NCBI GenBank assembly: GCA_900088475.1
Contig: FLMG01000372.1
Coordinates: 1 to 60,570, forward strand
Direction: 5' to 3'
DNA: 60,570 nucleotides
Origin: Hyphochytrium catenoides
Taxonomy: Eukaryota; Sar; Hyphochytriomycetes; Hyphochytriales; Hyphochytriaceae
Shown here: in pieces, positions 34,101 to 46,100 of the stretch
Layout of the letters: each line of letters starts with the position of its first letter
How positions within the stretch are numbered: position 1 is the first letter of the stretch
Made by a program: the position numbers and the translations under genes
Notes under the pieces: generated by a model
What the model was told of the DNA's origin: nothing
The model's input: the letters and a program-made list of their open reading frames with translations, nothing else
Databases searched by the model: none

Positions 34101-37100
34101 CTTGATATCCGCAAACTTCCTTCCGGCGCTCTTCTTTCACATTTTAGTCTTCTTACACATTCACTTGTCCTTGCTACTGCAGCTCACTATGACCACGGCC
34201 CTTTCGCTTTTCCGAGGAGGGAACCCGCTAGGCCCTGCCGGGACAGGGAAAACAGAGACAATCAAAGACCTAGGAAAGAACTTAGCAAAATACGTTATAG
34301 TCACCAACTGCAGCGAGGGCCTGGATTATAAGAGCTTAGGGAGAATGTTCAAGGGGCTTGTTCAAGCAGGAGCATGGGGATGCTTCGACGAATTTAACAG
34401 GATTGAGGTGACACATAGAGTATTCATATTCAACTGCCTTTCAAGCTCCACTCTACCTGATTGCCGCAGGGGACTGAGGATCTTTCACGCACTTATCGTC
34501 TGCCCTTTCTACCTGGACTGGGGTCTGCTATTTGCTTCGTGGTCCCATTGAGTGGTTAACGTTTCATTCCCCTTCCTGTTATTCTCATCTTTCTCATGCC
34601 CTCTATCTGCAGGTGGAAGTCTTGTCGGTAGTGGCCCAACAGATTCAAAGCATTCTTGCTGCACTGGCGATGCGAAAGGATGCGTTTGAATTTCTTGGTA
34701 GTCTCATACGGTGTTCGAAAGACTGTGGCATCTTCATCACCATGAACCCAGTAAGGACTCATTCACAGAGTTTTTGATTGGCTGTTTGTTCTGCATCCAA
34801 TGGACCTCATAATCCACCTTGAACGATCGCTAACCGGGTTCTCCAGGGTTACGCTGGCAGGAGTGAGCTGCCAGACAACCTCAAAGCCTTGATGAGACCG
34901 TGTGCTATGATGGTTCCCGATCTTGCGCTGATTGCAGAGGTAGGGAGTGAACCTAGACTGTACTTTAGTGCTGTCTGTCTGTTTGTATGATGTGCTGGTT
35001 GCGTTTAATTATTTGGGTTCTTGCCTAGCGTCACTTGAGCATACCTCACGGGTCTCAATCCTTTCTTTTTGCTGCCTTACTAAAGTCTTGTTGTTGGTTG
35101 GTTCCTCTAACTCTCGCTCGTCACATTAAATCACGCCCTCTCTTTTCTCTCTTTTTTCTTCTATAAAAGGTGATGCTTCAAGCTGAGGGCTTTCAGGAGG
35201 CTAGAGCGCTGGCAAAGAAGACCACAACCCTTTATTCCTTAATGACCCAACAGCTATCTAAGAGGGACCACTATGACTTCGGTCTGAGAAACCTCAAGGC
35301 TGTGCTGAATATGGCTGGTGCCTTGAAAAGAGAAGGAGACAAAGGACGAGATCAGGGCGAAAGAAGTGAGGAGGCGATACTCCTTAGAGCCTTGAGAGAT
35401 ATGAATGCTCCCAAGTTTGTCCCCGAAGATGCGGAGCTTTTCCGTCTTCTCCTCTCCGATCTCTTTCCAGGCTTAGAGCTAATTCCTGCGGATTATGGTA
35501 GACTGCAAGAAGCGATTGAGTTGTCTCTTTCTCTTTCCGGTCTGCAAAAGCACCAGTCAATCATCAGCAAGGCAATTCAACTATATGAGTCTCAGCAGAC
35601 GCGACATTGTAACATGTTAGTAGGGCAAACACTTGCAGGCAAATCCACGGCCTGGAAAACCTTAGCCGCCGCCAAGACCAGACTCTACAAGGATGCCTCT
35701 TCGGGCAGTTCAGGACCTCTTGCTATGTCATGCTTGCCAGTCCGGTATCAAGCACTGAACCCAAAGTCTATCACGCTGGGGGAGCTCTATGGCGTCTATG
35801 ATCTAAACACCTTCGAATGGAGGGATGGAGTCCTTTCGTCCCTCTTCCGTCGTTTCTCTTCTGACGAGAAAGAGAAGGAAGAGAAGTGGATTGTCCTTGA
35901 CGGCCCTGTGGATACTCTCTGGATTGAGAGTATGAACAGTGTGATGGACGATAACAAGGTGCTAACTCTCATAAACGGAGATAGAATTACCATGTCTCCA
36001 TCAATGGCTCTTCTCTTTGAGGTGCAGGACCTCGCCGCAGCTTCTCCCGCCACTGTGAGCAGAGCAGGAATGGTATACATGGACTCCTCTCTACTCGGAT
36101 GGCGACCCTATATCGCTTCTTGGCTGCAGAATAGCATTACTGCCGAAGAGGAGAAGGAAAGGCTTACCCTTCTCTTCGAGAAGTATGTGGAGAAGCTTCT
36201 GACATACAAAGCAAAGAATGCCTCAGAGCCAGTGCCGCTGTCTGATTTCAATACCGTACAGTCTCTTTGTAATCTCTACTCCTCTCTTAGAAGCTTAAAT
36301 ATATCTGGGGTCGATGAGGGAGCACAGAAAGCTGTGGCGCCAGAAGACGAAAAAGAGTCTTCTTCATCGCAATCTGCTCCCCTGTCAGAAGCAGCCACCG
36401 AGAAGCTCTTCGTCTTCTGTGTCATCTGGTCCCTGCTGGCTGGTGTCGATGAACGGGGAAGGAAAATATTGGATATGTTTCTCCGGGACATTGAGACGAT
36501 ATTGCCACCAGCGCAGACTATTTATGACTATCAAATAGACCTCAAGGTATTGGCTGTATTTGAAACTTTTGATGGTTGTGAATCCATACTCTTTTCTTCT
36601 TTCTGGGATACGGCCGATGTGTTTGGTCAACACTCTTGTGTTGGGCAAGAGGTGCCAGCCCACTTCTCTGTCGACATGGAGCTTGTAGTGTAGGCTGCCC
36701 CTAAGCAGCTGTTCGTGTGACTACAACCTCACATAATGACTTTTTCCCCGCCGCTCACTCTACACTTACTCTCTTTCCTCCTCATTCTATTGTCCTCTAC
36801 CTTCCTCTTGCATTCGATGTGGGCTTTTAAACCAATCTCGTTGGCCCCTGTCGATAATGCCTAACCATTTTGCATTCTTCGCAACCTCGCCACCTGCCAT
36901 CCAATACTCCTACATGACCATGTTACTCGGAAGACATTTGAGTTCAAGCTGTGGGATGAGAAAGTCCCTCAACAATTCTCTTATCGTCCCACTGGCGGCG
37001 CCTCCGCGGTTGCAACTCTTCTGGTCCCGACAGTCGACACTGTTCGCTATGGATTTCTCTTGCAAGTGTTGACTAGCGGCACCAGCTCAAGAAGCTTCCT

Positions 37101-40100
37101 TTTAGGAGGGGACAGTGGAGTGGGAAAGACCGCTCTTGTGCTCAAGGAAATGGACAAAAGGAAGGCGGACAGGTCTAGACTGGTAATAAACTTTTCTGCA
37201 ACGACTTCCGCCGGAGACATCCAAAGCGTCATCGAGGGAAGCCTAGAAAAAAAATCTGCAAATAGGTAGGTATCCAAATACTCTTCCATCGTTCCACGAA
37301 GCCCCGGTGTTCGCAATTGTCACAACTATCTCGACCTCTGACTATTATTTGCTTAGGTATGGCCCCATCGGTGGGAAGCCTCTTCTTCTTTTTCTGGATG
37401 ACCTGAACATGCCTACCAAAGACGCTTTTGGCTCTCAACCGCCGCTGGAGCTCATCAGTCAGTTGCTCGACTACGAATGCCTCTATGATAGGCGGAAATG
37501 CACCCACAAGAGTCTGGGGGATATCCAGATGCTTGCCGCCATGGCCCCGGGAGGGGGAGGCGGGCGGAGCGTCATTAGCTCCAGATTGCAGAGCCGATTT
37601 CATCTGGTCAATGCCGTCTTTCCAGAAGAGAAACAGTTGAAGAGGATCTTTGAGACACTCCTTATGCCAAAGTTTGCAGGTAGGAGGTTGATCACATGGT
37701 CACTTCTCTAATCTTGTCAGCGGTCAGGCTTTCGCTCATTGAATCTTCTCTAACTCCAAGTCGCCACCGCTTGCAAACAGAACTAGATGATGAGGTTCGC
37801 CCTATGGCTGGTCCTCTAGTCCAGGCAACTGTCAATCTCTACAGAAAAGTGGAGGAGATCTTTCTCCCAACACCCGGTAAATTAAATAAGTTTAGGGTCT
37901 GCTGAAATGCTCTCTCCTGTCTCGCTCTCCTTTGTAGTACTTGAATACATGCTCTTTGGCTTTTCCCGACCATCCTTTCGCTCCTGGTCTTCTAAAAGGG
38001 TGCCCGAGCCATTATGGCCGATCTGGCACTCTCTTTGAAAGGCTCATGGTCGCAACCGGAGACCTAGCCCTCGAGAGCGTATCTCTTCTACCTCTTCGTG
38101 GCTTCTTTCTCACACCAGTCGACTTATCTTTACAGAAAAGTGCCATTATCTCTTCAATATGCGCGACATCTCCAAGGTCATTCATGGATTATTGGCTGCT
38201 GAACGGGGCTCCATCCCTAATGCTGAGGGTATGCTCCGTCTATGGGTGCATGAGGCACTTAGGGTTTTTGGAGACCGACTGGTTAGCGAGGACGATAGGA
38301 AAAAGCTAAAGGTAACAAAGCCGGAACTATTCATGTATCTTATACCATCCTACAAATTCATTTGACCTCCTTCTTGTGACTGGGCCAGACTATCCTCGGC
38401 GAACTTCTCAGCGCTTCATTTCAGCTGGACTGGAAGAGGCTTGTAGCAGGGATTCCTGAGTCCTACAAGGAGCTGGGGCCACAGTTTAGGTCAGGATGCC
38501 TCGTTCATTTTGATTGAACGATATTCCCGCCAAAGAAAGGCTCTGTCGTAGTATCTCCATTAAGCAACGAGCAATCGGCTCCCTTTTCAACCTTCGACAA
38601 GAAAAGTCTGCTAGTTCATGGTGTTACGGCTTATCATGATTCACCTTCTCCAAGTCCTGACTCGTCTCTAACCCTTTCTGTTACCTGCAGTTCCTTTCTA
38701 TCATCCCCTTTACCGGACGGGACTCGTCCTTTTGAAGAAGTCGCGGATCCGATAGCACTCAGAGGTTTTTTGGAGGAAGAGCTGGAAATATATAACGCAG
38801 ATGGGGGACTGGTCCCTCTTCCCCTTGTGCTATTTCAGGACGCAATTTTGCATCTTCTTCGGTAATAAGAGCTGTTATCCTATTACCGTTGTGTTATTTC
38901 TTTTATATTAAAGCATCAAGCCAGGTGCCATGCACGTTGACTGTGACATTTGGCCTGGCATCAGCTCTGGCTTCTCTCCTTTACACCTTCCTGACCCGGT
39001 TCTGGCTCCCTCTATTACAGCTCCCTCAATCTCTGCTTAATAGAGTTGCCACAGTTCCGGGCTGTTGCAGTCACTGAGTCTGACCGCTTCGCCTCTTATT
39101 TGATCAATTTTCGTTTGACCTCTAGCATCCATCGGGTTATGAGCCGCTCCTCTGGTGGGCTACTATTGGCTGGGGTGGGGGGAAGTGGGAGACAGAGCCT
39201 GAGCCGTTTTGCGGCCCACCTGAGTGGACGCGGAGTCTTCCAAGTTGAAATCACTAAGAGATATGGCAGACAACAGTTCAGGGAGGATATCAAGAAGTTG
39301 CTGCAGGTATGTTGCTGCCCGGGACGTTGGCGAAAGAGTAATAAGGTGGCATAAGAAAGCAGACCAAAGATACAGCAGGGAGGGAAGTAGAGCTACTTGG
39401 CCTTCAGCATCGGAAAGTCACCTCTGTGAAGTGCACTAGGAAGAAAGCCTTTTAAAACAATTCCTTTCGTTTGTGCTATTATTAATAGCTTGCAGGAGTT
39501 GAGGGAAAGAAGACAGTCTTCCTCTTCACAGACAATCAGATCAAGGAAGAGACGTTCCTAGAAGATGTCAGCAATCTTCTTAGCACTGGCCAAGTGCCTA
39601 ATCTTTACGAAAAAGACGAACTTCAGCCTCTTCTAGAGGCAGTGAGGCAGGCACATGAAGCGGCCCCAGCGACAGAGAAAAGAGATTCCGATGGGGGTGT
39701 CGGAGGAATAGATGATAAAGAGAAGCTCTGGAGCCTCTTCGTGGACAGGGTAAGACAGGCTTTTCACAGCTGTACCCACATTTTTAAGTGCAGGAAATTG
39801 CACCTTTCGAACCCTACTCACTTTCTCATATTGCTTCGCCACCTCGTCTCCCACTCTCCCTTCCTCGTACCTTCGGTTTTATGTGTCCCAGGTTCGCCAA
39901 AACCTTCGCGTTGTCTTGTGTCTCAGCCCCTTGGGCCAACGGTTCAGAGACCGCTGCCGCCAGTTTCCTGCGCTTGTTAGCTGCTGCACTATTGATTGGA
40001 TTCAACCATGGCCGCAAGAAGCACTCCGAGAGGTTGCCAGCAGGTTCATTGGAGATGAAAAAGTAAGTGGGGCAAGGGTCACTGTAAAGCTTTCTACCAG

Positions 40101-43100
40101 CCATTAGTCCATCGTTAGTTTTGCCGACCCTGATTACCTTACCCTGATTACCTACGCTGAAGCACACCCAGTTCTCGTTGGAGGGAGGATTGTCTTTCAC
40201 TTTCTGGGCTCGATGGTTCTTCTGCATAGGGTTCGCCACAACCTGGGACATTCTCCCTTCGGTTCTGCCATAACTACAGCTTCCCAAAGACATTTCGATC
40301 CGTTGCTCCATGATATGTCCTATTCTTATCGTGATTAAATGATGATCAATCCTGACGTTGCTCTCCCCAGGTGCCTGAAACCTTACGCCCTCAAATTGCT
40401 GAGGTTTTCTCCTCAGTGCATGCCTCTGTCATTGAGCTCTCTCAACGGCTCCTAGCAGTTCTGAGGAGAAGGAATTATGTCACTCCTACCTCTTTTCTCT
40501 CTCTCGTCACAACCTATCATAAGATACTTGGGGAGAAGACGAAAGAATTAGAAGAAGGAAGAGACAAACTTCGAAATGGCCTCTCCCGCTTGGATGAAGC
40601 GCGGGCTCAGGTGACCTTTTACTTCACGTGGTTGTTTGACAGTGTAACCTTTCTATTTGCTGTAGTAGCCCTCCTCCCATTACCATTCTAGCTGTTTCTT
40701 GTTAGAGGCCAGCTATTCTACTCTCTATCCATCTCCTGACGTGTTCCGGTTCTACTACTTAGGTGGAGGCCCTATCCATCCAGTTAGAGGAGAGAAAAAG
40801 AGTAGTTGAGCAGAAAAATAGGGACTGCAGTGAGCTTCTGGTAGTGATTGTCTCAGAGAGGAGAGCAGCTGACGAGCAGAAGAAGCAAGTGGAAGCAGAA
40901 AGTGAAAAGATAGCGAAAGAGGAAGCTGAGATGAAGACCATCGCCAGTGAAGCCCAGGTAAGACAGAGAGAGCGAGTCATAACATATATAGGGCATCCGT
41001 TCACCTTATAACGAAACCAGTCTGAAACTCCCCTTCCCTGCAAACCTTAGGCGGACTTAGATCAAGCACTTCCGGCGCTGGAAGAAGCGATGCGCGAGGT
41101 ACCATGACATTAGTTCACCCTGTCTGTCCGATGTCCCTGTTATCTACCTCTGTCATATATAACAAATCGCACTTTCTAACTTCCCATTGTGCTACCTCTC
41201 GTAGTCTTGTGGCAGTTTGCCATCCTCCTCTATTCGTGGGTTCGAGCTTTAACTCTTCCCGTTTGGGAATCGCCCTGTTCGTTTACCTGCAGCTCGAGCA
41301 ATTGGACAAGTCCTCCATAAGTGAGGTTAAGGCGTACACAAAGCCGCCAGAAGTCGTGCTTCTGGTGTTGGGAGGCGTAATGATTCTAATGGGCCTGCCT
41401 TCTGACTGGAACACGGCGAAGAAGAAGATCAGTGAAACGAACTTCTTGGCACAGCTTAAGGGATTCGACAAGGTTACATAGACTTGTCTCTCGCCCTCAT
41501 GGATTCTCTCGACGGCTGCTCTATGTCGGGCCGGTGCTATATTGCTTAAGTCCAATGTACCTTTTGTGCGGTCGCAACCCGCCTCCTGCGTATATGAAAC
41601 CTCTATCTTAAGGTTCCCCTTGGCTGACACTTGGATGTCTTATCTCGTTCCAATGACCCTTACCCTGTCAATAGGACAACATATCAAACACAACCATCGC
41701 CAAACTGAAAAAGCTTACCACCAAGCCGGAGTTCAGTCCACAAGCAGTCAGTGACGCTTCTTCTCTAGAGCATAATCTCGTGATTTCGCCGTCTCACCTA
41801 CTTGTCAGATTCCCTGCCAGTGTGTCTTTCAGCTTTCTTTCGTGGACCTGCTTGTTTGTTCCTGCAATATCGCTTCGATATCATCACCTGATTGATTCCT
41901 AACCACCCATTCTTTAACTCCTAGGTTGTAAGCGTGTCTCTAGCTGCCGCAACCCTTTGTCGTTGGGTGCTTGCAATGCAAGAGTATGCCCAGGTGGGGA
42001 CGACCGCCTACAAGCATATTTTAACTGTGCTCTCTAGAATTTTTTGAGGTCCTACTTTGTACTAATGAATGCCTGGTACTAGGTCTTCCGTCTAGTTGAG
42101 CCAAAGCGTGAGCAGCTCAAACAAGCCACCCAAGCCCTGGCAGCGAAACAGGAGTCACTTGGCCAGGCCAAAGACAAGATGCGAGTGGCTGTTGAGAAGG
42201 TCTGCTGCTCCTCAAGTATCACCGTCGTCTTCTGGGGAGACATGTGAACTTGTCCGTGTACGCTTCAGCCTTTAATGACTGCGTACGCTAGCCAAGTCCG
42301 GGTTGTCACACCCTACTATATATGTCTACCACAATTACCATCAGAACTTACCCCTATGCCTGGTCGTAGGTCAATGCATTGAAGGCTCAGTATGACGAAA
42401 GTGTTGGCGAGAAAAATGCGTTAACTGAAGAAATGCAAATGCTCGAGGTCAAACTCCAGCGAGCTCAGCAACTTGTCAGTGGACTTGCAGGAGAGAAAGA
42501 GAGGTGGACTCAGGTAGGGCCTTCGAGCGGAAATGAGTAAGAAAGGGCACTGGGGTTCTCAGTCAATGCCCTATTCTGCTTGCTGTCAACCTTAACTATT
42601 GTTCGGCTGGACCCAATGCTAATGTCTCTTTGCCTTGATTTTTCAACAGTCCATCACTGTTTTCGAGTCAGCTCTCTCCAATGTCATCGGTGATGCCCTC
42701 CTTGGCTCTGCATTCATTAGCTATGCAGGCCCCTTTGATGCAAAATTCAGAAAGGAGCTGGTAGGTGGCTTCAAGTTTACCTTCTTTCTTCGTAGTCTTC
42801 TGATCCCCTCTTTCTGACTTTTCTGCACCAAAACGATCCTCCTGAAGTCATTGAGTACCTGCATGCGTAGCTATTAATTGTTTAGCTCCCATTTCATTCT
42901 TGACTCTTTCACTCGCCGCTGCTCGTCTTTCGTGATGGGCAAGAATCCGTTCGCGTTGCATCAGACCCAGTTACCGCACTTGCTACTTATTCCTTCTCTA
43001 GAAAGACGCACCATCACAACCAGAGCTGTTTGGCTGCCTATCCAGCTGTTTTTTTCGCGTGCCCCTCGTCCTCATCATACTGTCTTTTTAATACACTCTC

Positions 43101-46100
43101 TCCCTCCGGACAGGTTTCTCGTTGGACCAGCAGCTTACAATCGCAGCAGATCCATTGCTCTCCGTCCTTTGAGTTCTCTACCTTCTTGGCCCGTCCGACG
43201 GAGGTGAGAGAATGGGCTCTAAAAGGGCTACCTAAAGACAACTTTAGCACGGAGAATGGAGTCATAGTCACCAGGAGTGAGAGGTAAGGTGATTTGAGTT
43301 GATAGGTGCCTTTCTAGCTGATTCTATAGGGTCGCTTCAGCTAGCATTTTTGCTTCCTTTCCTACTTGTTTCGTGTAACTCCCAGTACGTAGACTGAGTC
43401 AGAGTCAGTAGAGTGACGGGGGGCCGCACAGATTCGTTCTCACCTCATCGCAACAAACAAATCTTGATGGTTGTTTTGAGGACTCTCTTTCTCCTTTACC
43501 AACCCTAGCGAACTGGAACCTCTTGTCGTATATCGCTAAAAGCACCATTACGTCTTTGATGATAATGGGCAATTCCATCTTCCTTCATTGCAGGTGGCCC
43601 TTAATGATTGACCCTCAAGGTCAAGCCACATCATGGATTAAGCAGATGCACAGTACCACTGTAGGAAGTCCAGAAACTGATCAAGGACCTCGCCGAATGA
43701 AGATCCTCGATCCCCGCCAAAAGGACTTTCTCCAAGAGCTAGAAGGCGCAGTTCAGTGGGGCTCTCCAACTCTGTTGCAGGAAGTAGGTGAGGAGCTGGA
43801 CCCAGCCCTCGCCCCGCTACTGGGCCGAGAAATTGTAAAGAGAGCTGGTCGAGAAAAGCTTAGATTGGGAGACAAGGAGATTGACTACAATCGAGGTGAG
43901 TAGCTCTTTCTTTCTTTCACGGTAGCTTAAATCAGCTTTTCAGAGGCTATGTTGATCTGACCATGGCGGAGAAGACAGCGACGACTTCCCCATCGCCCTC
44001 ACTTGTTGAGAAGTCTAACATGTTAAAGTGAAAACTCCCGAGCCTAACACCCGCTTCCCCAACTATGGACCACAGACTTCCGGTTCTATTTGTCGACAAA
44101 GCTTCCCAATCCACATTATTCGCCAGAAGTGTCAACCAAGATCTCTATCGTGAATTTTGTGGTCAGGGAGCAGGTAAGAGCCACAGGCAGTCGAGGTTCT
44201 AGACCTAGAAGTTTCTATTTGGCGGCCGACTTTGCAATAGCGACGCAGCCCTTGACTGCTACTCATAGCATCATTAACTCTCACAGTACTGGGAATGGGA
44301 ATGCTGGAGTTGTCTCTTTAATCTCTCGTTGAACTGGCCATCCACTTCTACGAAGGGAGTCACGACTTGACGTTGTTTCTCTTTAGGGCCTTGAAGCTCA
44401 GCTCTTAGGGACTGTAGTGCAATTAGAGGAGCCCGTCCTGGAAGAGAGAAAGGGAGAGCTGGTCGTCAAGGTTGCTGGAGCGAAAAAGAAACTCCAGGAC
44501 CTGGAAGACCAGATCCTTGTTTTACTCTCTTCAGTTGAAGGCTCGCTCCTGGATGATCCGAAGCTTCTTTCTACCCTTCATGCGTCCAAAGAAACGTCTG
44601 AGGAGGTGAAGCAGCAGCTGAACGTGACTGAAGAGACTGAAAGGCAAATTGATGGAGCTCGAAACGCTTATCAGGCAGTAGCGCTCCGCGCCTCCTCCCT
44701 GTTTTTTGTCCTCGCAGACTTGGCATCCATCGACTACATGTATCAGTTCTCTCTCGACGCCTACATTGAGCTCTTCCAGCAGTCCATAGAGAGAAGCAGG
44801 AAGAGCAAGCCAGGAGGGGGAGCCCCCGGCATCGCAGGAGCCGGAGAAGACTTTGCCTCCCGAATTTTGGCCATTAATAATTATCACACCTACGCCGTTT
44901 ACGCTTACGCCTGTAGAGGGCTTTTCGAGCGTCATAAACTCCTTCTGTCACTCCAGATGTGCGTGAGAATCATGCAGACAGGAGGAAAGCTACCTCCAGA
45001 AGAATTCCAGTTCTTGGCCCAGGGCTCACAGGTGAAGCAGCTGACTCCTCCCTGCTCATCTCCTTCGAGATCAATTATCGCTAATTGGTATACTCTAGCC
45101 TCCTGACCCTGAGGCCACTTTCCTTTGACGCTTTCGAACTCGGCTGATCTCGTTTACGCACCAATAGGTTCTCAATCGAGCAGAACAACGTCCCAACCCT
45201 GCGCGAGACTTTTTAACAGAAGCGATGTGGGACGACATCACGGAGCTGGACAAGTTGCCCCAACTATCCGGGCTAGCCAGTTCTCTAGAACAGGACACCA
45301 AGAGCTGGAGAAGCTGGTTTTTACAGGGAGGAGGGGACAAAGAGAAAGAGGAAGGAGGAGGAGGAAGGCTACCTGGGGAATGGGAGGAGAAGTGCACCGA
45401 TTTCCAAAGGTTGCTCATTGTTAGGGCACTGAGGCCTGACAGCTTGCTTCCAACCGTAAGTCAGGTTCCCTTTGTCATTTGTTTTGTCTTCTTCACAGCA
45501 TGCGCCTCCTCCTTGACCTTCGCTCTATGCACGCACTGCCTTGATAGGTGACCTGAATGTCTCCAGACCTCTGACACACCTCTAAAACCCCAACCATATT
45601 TGACCTCCTTTCTCCTCTACTATTCTCTCTGTCCTTTCTGATCTCCGCTACTTGCGGTCACAGATCACGAAGTTTGTATCTGGAACTTTGGGTTCCCAAT
45701 ACGTGGAGCCACCTCCATTAGATTTGCGTGCGGTCCTCGAAATGTCAAGCTTCAGCATTCCATTGGTTTTCATTCTCTCGCCAGGTAAAATAGGGAACTC
45801 ACTGGGTGAAAGACTCTTTCTGTCTAGAATGCGCTGTCGAATACTTCGCCTGCAGTAAGTCCCTGACACCACTGGCGAAACATAGGTGTAGATCCTAGCC
45901 AGCAGTTAGAGACTTTGGCCCAAAGTGTCGAGGTCCCGCTGGAAATCTGTGCCTTGGGTCAAGGGCAGGCAGCGCGTGCAGAGGAGCTCATAAAGAAAGC
46001 GGTTGTTGAGGGTAAGTACAGTCGACGGGTAGATAATCTGTTGCACTGCGAGAAAGGACTGTCCCCAAAACGACCCATTGGGTGGTTTACATTGGTCTGT

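Noticed and set aside
39826-40311. 161-codon minus-strand frame inside the dynein gene
   Set aside because: It overlaps the AAA4 exon that encodes [14 protein letters not shown] on the plus strand; it is a shadow frame.
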